A stretch of 9,987 bases of DNA from an uncultured Candidatus Melainabacteria bacterium. Lineage in GTDB: Bacteria; Cyanobacteriota; Vampirovibrionia; LMEP-6097. Positions 6,687-9,987 of this stretch are shown here, in pieces. Numbering within the stretch: position 1 is the first letter of the stretch; each line of letters begins with the position of its first letter. The DNA lies in assembly GCA_937927525.1 (NCBI GenBank), contig CALBDR010000178.1:1-9987 (forward strand), written 5' to 3'. The position numbers and the translations under genes were made by a program. The notes below the pieces were generated by a model. The model saw nothing but the letters and a program-made list of their open reading frames with translations. It made no database searches and was not told where the DNA came from.

Positions 6687-6925
6687 TCTAATCCTGAATC
6701 TTGTACCCACCGTAACACTTGGGTAAAATTTTGTTTTCCACCAAGAGTATAACCAACTTTATTATTTTTTGCAATACTAAAACTTGGAAAATACTTAATA
6801 CCGTACTTGTCAGTAGCTTCTGTATGATATAGCATTTCAATAGAATAGCCTAATTCTATTAGTTGTGCTACTTGCTTCTCTATATACTTTTTAGTTATAT
6901 CATCATATACAGCAATAAGTTTCAT
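6677..6925 (-). CDS. Thioredoxin-fold protein lacking the CxxC motif
   Basis: An 82-residue protein with a compact thioredoxin-like pattern: strand MKLIAVYD, helix TKKYIEKQVAQLIELG, strand YSIEML, then TDKYGIKYFPSFSIAKNNKVGYTLGG (39-63). The segment YGIKYFPSFSI matches the cis-proline region of thioredoxins and glutaredoxins (P47), and the following NNKVGYTLGG matches their next hairpin. The place where CxxC should be (after strand 1) reads DDITKK, and the only cysteine is C81 near the end. A normal disulfide reductase is therefore unlikely; a binding or scaffolding role is inferred. AGAGGA precedes the ATG by a suitable distance. It is the first gene of the unit and overlaps bS21 by 10 bases, so the two products are probably made together. 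The fold call is by pattern only. Confidence 0.65.
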   Translation of the reverse strand: MKLIAVYDDITKKYIEKQVAQLIELGYSIEMLYHTEATDKYGIKYFPSFSIAKNNKVGYTLGGKQNFTQVLRWVQDSGLECK

Positions 6926-6945
6926 AGTTAATCCTCTTATAACTA

Positions 6946-6973
6946 ATTATAAATAAAAAATACACAAAGTCAA
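6946..6973 (-). promoter_or_regulatory. Sigma70-type promoter for the thioredoxin-fold/bS21 unit
   Basis: On the minus strand TTGACT (6968-6973) and TATAAT (6946-6951) are separated by 16 bases; only one position differs from consensus. The expected start of transcription near 6939 leaves a very short leader with the AGAGGA ribosome site just before the ATG at 6925. This suits expression by the host polymerase early in infection. Confidence 0.65.
6948..6955 (+). promoter_or_regulatory. T4-type late promoter octamer TATAAATA
   Basis: The exact octamer recognised by the phage late sigma factor in T4-like phages lies 41 bases before the ATG at 6997, pointing rightward. It overlaps the -10 box of the leftward promoter. 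AT-rich DNA produces this octamer by chance (other copies occur inside genes at 45-52 and, inverted, near 7891), but the intergenic position makes this copy the credible one. Confidence 0.55.
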
Positions 6974-6996
6974 ATAAAAAAATTAAGGAGATTAAA

Positions 6997-7263
6997 ATGC
7001 CGCAAAAAGGATTGAATACTTGGAATATTCATAAAGTTATTAAAGAATCACCTAATCTTGCCAAATGGAATCCTAATTTAGCAATTGATTGGATGGAAGA
7101 AATAAAAAATAGTATGCAAAATAAGGCGATGATTGAAAGGTGGAACCAAGCAGCAGAAAAAATTAACTTTACAATTGACTTTTCGGAAAAATCTGGTAAA
7201 GTTAAGCATGAAGAATACTGGGGACACAAATTAGCTAAGTCCCGAAGATTAACTCTTATCTAA
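6997..7263 (+). CDS. Unrecognised 88-residue protein
   Basis: I do not recognise a family. The product is soluble-looking, with no membrane segment or signal peptide, and contains five tryptophans, including WNPNLAIDWMEEIKNSM (24-40), in what looks like two or three amphipathic helices, and a basic C-terminus (KLAKSRRLTLI). An excellent ribosome site, AAGGAG at 6984-6989, precedes the ATG. It is the first rightward gene after the divergent control region and follows the late-type octamer, so late expression is a reasonable guess. The next gene starts 19 bases downstream with its own ribosome site. Confidence 0.75.
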   Translation: MPQKGLNTWNIHKVIKESPNLAKWNPNLAIDWMEEIKNSMQNKAMIERWNQAAEKINFTIDFSEKSGKVKHEEYWGHKLAKSRRLTLI

Positions 7264-7282
7264 AACAAATATAAGGAACCCA

Positions 7283-7618
7283 ATGACTTTTAATGATTTT
7301 GAAATTGAATTTTTTGAGATTGTGCATAACCTAAAATCTCCTTTTACAGAAGATAATATTTCTATAATTAAGAAAACTCTATTAAAGTTAAATAATCCTA
7401 CTTATTACCGTAAATTTGCAGTAGCTCATCCTGCTACTGAATATGGATATTATAGTAATAGCGTAATCAACCCTATTCTTAAGTGTATTAGTTCTATGAT
7501 TACTATTTTAAAGTCTGATGCGGACTTAGCCGTAAAACAAAAAGAAATGCAAAAAGAATATTCTTGGGCATTTAATGAATACCCTTGGTATGTAAATTTG
7601 GAAAAGGTTAATGCCTGA
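7283..7618 (+). CDS. Unrecognised 111-residue protein
   Basis: No family recognised. The sequence is mostly helical in appearance, with an acidic/aromatic N-terminus (FNDFEIEFFEIVHNL), a central tyrosine-rich segment (YYRKFAVAHPATEYGYYSNSVINPI, part of residues 41-65), one hydrophobic helix around 62-76 that is too short and polar to be a clear membrane span, and an aromatic end (WAFNEYPWYVNL). AAGGAA lies a few bases before the ATG. The end overlaps the start of the DNA glycosylase gene by 8 bases, so the two are translationally coupled, which hints at a shared transcript but not at a shared task. Confidence 0.7.
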   Translation: MTFNDFEIEFFEIVHNLKSPFTEDNISIIKKTLLKLNNPTYYRKFAVAHPATEYGYYSNSVINPILKCISSMITILKSDADLAVKQKEMQKEYSWAFNEYPWYVNLEKVNA

Positions 7619-8471
7619 AGGACCTGAATGTACTACTATAGCTAAACAACTAGATTCTAAGCTAAAAAGTTCATACTTAGTAGACATTGATATTCTTTCT
7701 GGTAGGTATCTTAAAAAACTACCAGAAAAGTATGATGAGTTTACTAGTGTTTTGCCTATAAAAATTAACAGCATTAAAAATAAAGGTAAATTTATCTATG
7801 CCAGTCTTGAAAAAGACTGGTACATCTATATTACTTTAGGAATGTCTGGCTCATTTAAGGTACATAGTAATAAATATGAAAGAATAAAGTTTATTTATAT
7901 CAAAGAGAATAATAATACGCAATATGAAAATTGCGTATATTTTAGTGATATGCGCAACTTTGGAACCTTAAAATTTGTACAAGGCTTTAACCATATCAAG
8001 AAAAAATTAAATAGTTTAGGTCCTGATATGTTAAATAACCCGTGTTCTTTAGACGATTGGTTAAAACTTTGTGATAAACATAAAAACAAATCATTAGTTA
8101 ATTTTTTGATGACACAGAGTGTCATTAGCGGAGTAGGTAATATATATAAAAGTGAGTCTTTATTTTTATCTAGATTATTCCCTGCTAATAAAATAAAAGA
8201 GTGCTCTACAGAAGAATTAACTAATCTATATAATTCTGTTATAAAAGTACTTAAAACAGCCTATGTTACTGGTGGTTCTACCATTAGTACTTACTCAGAT
8301 ATTTTTTCTAGAGTAGGAACCTATACTAATATAGACAGGGAGATTAAAGATATTAGTTTAGGGTCTGTAATGGTTTATGGTAAAAAAGAAGACCCCTTCG
8401 GTAATCCTATTTCTAAAGTTGTTTTAGACGATAGAAGGACTACATATTACTCTCCAAAATTACAAAAATAA
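7611..8471 (+). CDS. Fpg/Nei-family DNA glycosylase with a zincless finger
   Basis: A 286-residue base-excision repair enzyme of the MutM/Nei family, which removes oxidised bases and cuts the strand at the resulting site. It starts MPEGPE, giving the catalytic Pro2 (Schiff base) and Glu3 after Met removal. Other family residues: K60 in KNKGKFIYA, LGMSGS (76-81), DMRNFG (113-118, the damage-site loop), LGPDML, and the helix-two-turn-helix GVGNIYKSESLFLSRLFP (174-191). The C-terminal finger VYGKKEDPFGNP...DDRRTTYYSPKLQK keeps the conserved arginine region (R276) but has none of the four zinc cysteines (S281 and L284 replace the last pair). Zincless fingers are known in plant, NEIL1 and mimivirus relatives and remain active. 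The start is fixed by the motif; it overlaps the upstream gene by 8 bases with AAGG nearby. Confidence 0.92.
   Translation: MPEGPECTTIAKQLDSKLKSSYLVDIDILSGRYLKKLPEKYDEFTSVLPIKINSIKNKGKFIYASLEKDWYIYITLGMSGSFKVHSNKYERIKFIYIKENNNTQYENCVYFSDMRNFGTLKFVQGFNHIKKKLNSLGPDMLNNPCSLDDWLKLCDKHKNKSLVNFLMTQSVISGVGNIYKSESLFLSRLFPANKIKECSTEELTNLYNSVIKVLKTAYVTGGSTISTYSDIFSRVGTYTNIDREIKDISLGSVMVYGKKEDPFGNPISKVVLDDRRTTYYSPKLQK
7696..7728. repeat. 10-bp perfect inverted repeat in the glycosylase gene
   Basis: TTTCTGGTAG at 7696-7705 pairs exactly with CTACCAGAAA at 7719-7728, loop 13 bases. First of four perfect inverted repeats in this gene. Confidence 0.65.
7801..7820. repeat. 8-bp perfect stem with GAAA tetraloop in the glycosylase gene
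   Basis: CCAGTCTT at 7801-7808, loop GAAA, AAGACTGG at 7813-7820. The GNRA-type loop makes this an especially stable RNA hairpin on the sense transcript. It encodes the LEKDW turn of the protein. Confidence 0.7.
7915..7938. repeat. 9-bp perfect inverted repeat in the glycosylase gene
   Basis: ATACGCAAT at 7915-7923 pairs exactly with ATTGCGTAT at 7930-7938 across a 6-base loop. Confidence 0.65.
8109..8125. repeat. 7-bp perfect inverted repeat in the glycosylase gene
   Basis: ATGACAC at 8109-8115, loop AGA, GTGTCAT at 8119-8125. Shorter than the other three and more easily a chance event. Confidence 0.5.
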
Positions 8472-8474
8472 TTT

Positions 8475-8503
8475 TTGACATAACATTATAACTACTCTAT
8501 AAT
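8475..8503 (+). promoter_or_regulatory. Perfect sigma70-type promoter TTGACA-N17-TATAAT
   Basis: TTGACA at 8475-8480 and TATAAT at 8498-8503 with the ideal 17-base spacer, placed in the 59-base gap after the glycosylase gene. Transcription would start near 8510, followed by the AGGAG site at 8518-8522 and the ATG at 8531. Both hexamers match the bacterial consensus exactly, so the host polymerase should use it strongly; early expression of the next genes is inferred. Confidence 0.85.
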
Positions 8504-8530
8504 AATATATGAGGGGTAGGAGAATAGCTA

Positions 8531-8860
8531 ATGCCAACTGATGAATTATCCAGTCTTCGAGAAGAACTAAAAGACATAAACAAAAGACTACAACAAGCTG
8601 AAACTAGTATTAAAGTGTCTGATGTTACTAGAACAGAAAGACACACTCATATGATAGAAAAAATAGAAAGGTTGGATCAAAGATTGAACCTACTAGAAGA
8701 GCAATTAGCTACTGATATGGATAAATTATATAAAAAAATAGATGCTTTGCAGAACTTAGCTCTTCAGGGAAAAACTAGTCTCAAAACCTTATGGTTAATA
8801 GGTGGTGTGGTTTCTGCAGGATTAGGTATTCTTGCTACATGGTTACAAGTATTTAAATAA
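8531..8860 (+). CDS. Coiled-coil protein with C-terminal membrane anchor
   Basis: A 109-residue protein with two parts. Residues 5-75 form a charged helix with heptad-like spacing (for example IERLDQRLNLLEEQLATDM, residues 45-63), suggesting a coiled-coil oligomer. Residues 84-107 (LKTLWLIGGVVSAGLGILATWLQV) form a single glycine-containing membrane helix at the very end, so the bulk would face the cytoplasm as a tail-anchored protein. The layout resembles XhlA-type phage proteins, which act with holins, but the similarity is in architecture only; other options are a membrane-bound superinfection or host-interaction factor. It has its own perfect promoter and an AGGAG ribosome site. The stop overlaps the next start (TAATG), implying coupled translation with the downstream protein. 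Confidence 0.8.
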   Translation: MPTDELSSLREELKDINKRLQQAETSIKVSDVTRTERHTHMIEKIERLDQRLNLLEEQLATDMDKLYKKIDALQNLALQGKTSLKTLWLIGGVVSAGLGILATWLQVFK

Positions 8861-9249
8861 TGGATGATTTATTAATTGAGTATATAAGAAGTGTCTTATC
8901 TTCTAACCCTGTGGACATATTTTCTACTGAAGAAGATTCTGTTAACCATAGTTGTTTTGAATTGGTTGACCCTAGAACTTTTTCTGAGTCTGAGTATTTA
9001 GACTCTAGATATATTGGTAGTGCTAATATGTTTATAGTGGCTTCTATAATATGTTATGAAGTCACTGAGGGAAAAGGTTTAGGCGACATAAAAGATGAAG
9101 ACTTAGATATTTTTCAAAATAAAATGAATGATATAACAGAAAAGTTAAAAAAAGAAAGATTTATAAGAGAGATACAACCAGTAGCTCATAGCAAAATAAA
9201 GCTAGTGGTTGATAACCTAGAACCGCCTGATTTAGGGGTTCAAATTTAA
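8860..9249 (+). CDS. Unrecognised 129-residue acidic protein
   Basis: No family recognised. The protein is acidic in its N-terminal half, with a hydrophobic stretch IGSANMFIVASIICYEV (52-68) that is more like a buried helix than a membrane span, a charged helix around 77-106 (DIKDEDLDIFQNKMNDITEKLKKE), and a short C-terminal strand region (KIKLVVDNLE). The ATG shares its A with the stop codon of the preceding membrane protein, and there is no separate ribosome site, so it depends on coupled translation. The two products probably work together or at least in fixed ratio (inference). Confidence 0.75.
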   Translation: MDDLLIEYIRSVLSSNPVDIFSTEEDSVNHSCFELVDPRTFSESEYLDSRYIGSANMFIVASIICYEVTEGKGLGDIKDEDLDIFQNKMNDITEKLKKERFIREIQPVAHSKIKLVVDNLEPPDLGVQI

Positions 9250-9275
9250 TTTCTTGCTTAAAAAGGAGAATATAT

Positions 9276-9701
9276 ATGACAAATGTATCTTTAAATACAC
9301 TATTTCCACGTACCGCTATTATTGGTTTTGATAGGATGCTAGATGAATTAAACGGGCTAGCAAAACAAACAAATGATAACTATCCACCACATAATATTGT
9401 TAAAACTGGAGAAAGTGACTATAGCATTGAACTGGCTATTGCCGGATTTAGTAAAGACGATCTAACCCTTGAGATCAAAGATAGGGTGCTAACTGTTCTT
9501 GGAGAGCACAATTTAAAAGACCGTGAATATATTCATAGGGGAATTTCTACAAAAAAATTTAAAAAAACATTCAGACTATCTGAGCACGTTCACGTTAAAA
9601 ACGCAGAAATTAGTGAAGGTATTTTAACTATAGAACTAAAGTATACTATTCCAGAAGAGTTACTATCTCGTAAAATTCCAATTAATTACAAAAATAACTG
9701 A
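9276..9701 (+). CDS. hsp20: Small heat-shock protein, Hsp20/IbpA type
   Basis: A 141-residue small heat-shock protein, an ATP-independent chaperone that holds unfolded proteins. The alpha-crystallin domain covers about residues 36-122: YPPHNIVKTGESDYSIELAIAGF opens it as in IbpA, followed by AGFSKDDL (56-63), the REYIHRGI loop (83-90), KKTFRLSEHVHV and the closing ISEGILTIEL block (112-121). The C-terminal RKIPI gives the I-x-I oligomer contact (I134, I136). Length matches bacterial class A members. AAGGAG lies just before the ATG, and 26 bases separate it from the previous stop. Hsp20 genes are widespread in T4-like cyanophages and related marine phages, which supports the virus assignment; its substrate during infection is unknown. 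A hairpin follows 25 bases after the stop. Confidence 0.95.
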   Translation: MTNVSLNTLFPRTAIIGFDRMLDELNGLAKQTNDNYPPHNIVKTGESDYSIELAIAGFSKDDLTLEIKDRVLTVLGEHNLKDREYIHRGISTKKFKKTFRLSEHVHVKNAEISEGILTIELKYTIPEELLSRKIPINYKNN

Positions 9702-9726
9702 TCGGGTAGTTCCGTAATAAACTCGC

Positions 9727-9748
9727 GGGAGGCTATGGTTAGCCTCCC
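9727..9748 (+). terminator. 9-bp GC-rich hairpin after hsp20
   Basis: GGGAGGCTA (9727-9735), loop TGGT, TAGCCTCCC (9740-9748): a perfect and stable stem in a 72-base intergenic gap, ending the hsp20 transcript or protecting its 3' end. The downstream sequence AACTTATATAAT lacks a real U-run, so it may be a weak intrinsic terminator or an mRNA stability element. Confidence 0.6.
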
Positions 9749-9773
9749 AACTTATATAATATAGGACACACAC

Positions 9774-9987
9774 ATGAAAATGTTTATCAATTACTTTCAG
9801 GGCGCTAAGAAAAGCATGGCCGATAGAATTATTAAAGATAAAGAGCTAAATAAAATGGCTCATAAATACATCGAAGCTCAAACTCAATTTGCTAGCATGT
9901 TAGTAGATAATACAGAAGGTATGATGAAATATTCTTTTGATAAAGTAGCAAAATTACTCGACCTGCGTTACCCAGGAGGTCCAGAGA
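9774..9987 (+). CDS. Unrecognised protein, N-terminal 71 codons, truncated by window
   Basis: An open frame from the ATG at 9774 continues past the right edge. The visible part is helix-rich, with a short MKMFINYFQGAKK start, basic and acidic residues alternating (DRIIKDKELNKMAHKYIEAQ, residues 17-36), a methionine-rich patch around 42-51, and a DLRYPGGPE turn at the end. AGGA (9763-9766) lies 7 bases before the ATG. A TATAAT-like string at 9755-9760 occurs but has no good -35 partner. No family recognised. Confidence 0.75.
   Translation, partial: MKMFINYFQGAKKSMADRIIKDKELNKMAHKYIEAQTQFASMLVDNTEGMMKYSFDKVAKLLDLRYPGGPE

Noticed and set aside
6429..6710. Longer bS21 start at GTG 6710
   Set aside because: Adds eight residues with no bS21 similarity, increases the overlap to 34 bases and lacks a ribosome site as good as that of the ATG at 6686.
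7885..7905. Inverted late-promoter octamer TATTTATA in the glycosylase gene
   Set aside because: Would drive antisense RNA with no known target gene nearby; best explained by base composition.
9702..9773. Possible tRNA or small RNA in the gap with the GC-rich hairpin
   Set aside because: Only one hairpin is present; there is no cloverleaf, no T-loop-like GGTTCGA and no second stem.

Overview
The window looks like accessory DNA from a T4-like marine tailed phage, probably infecting an AT-rich marine bacterium. This is an inference. The DNA is visibly AT-rich and genes are packed with overlaps. It carries cargo known from marine T4-like phages (small heat-shock protein, ribosomal protein bS21, glycosyltransferases, DNA repair enzyme). 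A T4-type late promoter octamer, TATAAATA, sits at the strand switch. No integrase, insertion sequence, tRNA or CRISPR array was seen, and no structural or replication hallmark gene lies inside the window, so host and virus identity remain open.

Positions 1-6339 (minus strand) hold one long gene string whose neighbours mostly overlap by 4-13 bases. From upstream to downstream it encodes a GT-A-like glycosyltransferase, a SAM methyltransferase, a sugar-nucleotide epimerase/dehydratase, a GT9-like (heptosyltransferase-type) enzyme, a GT2-like enzyme, a 46-residue very basic protein, a second GT2-like enzyme, a GT4 enzyme, and finally a PC4-type single-stranded-DNA-binding protein cut by the window edge. 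This resembles a small glycan-building cassette for modifying the host envelope or the virion.

Positions 6429-6925 (minus strand) hold a two-gene unit: a thioredoxin-fold protein without the redox CxxC, overlapping a clear bS21 ribosomal protein gene. A sigma70-like promoter precedes it.

Positions 6926-6996 are the divergent control region. The leftward -10 box overlaps the rightward TATAAATA octamer, suggesting an early/late switch.

Positions 6997-9987 (plus strand) hold two unrecognised small proteins, an Fpg/Nei-type DNA glycosylase that has lost its zinc-binding cysteines, a tail-anchored coiled-coil protein behind a perfect TTGACA-N17-TATAAT promoter, a translationally coupled unknown protein, an IbpA-type Hsp20, a strong 9-bp hairpin, and the start of another unknown gene.

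The most interesting points are the bS21/thioredoxin-fold pair with its divergent promoter, the zincless glycosylase gene with four perfect inverted repeats, the glycan cassette ending in a PC4 protein, an antisense consensus promoter, and the short basic gene filling the only gap in the cassette.
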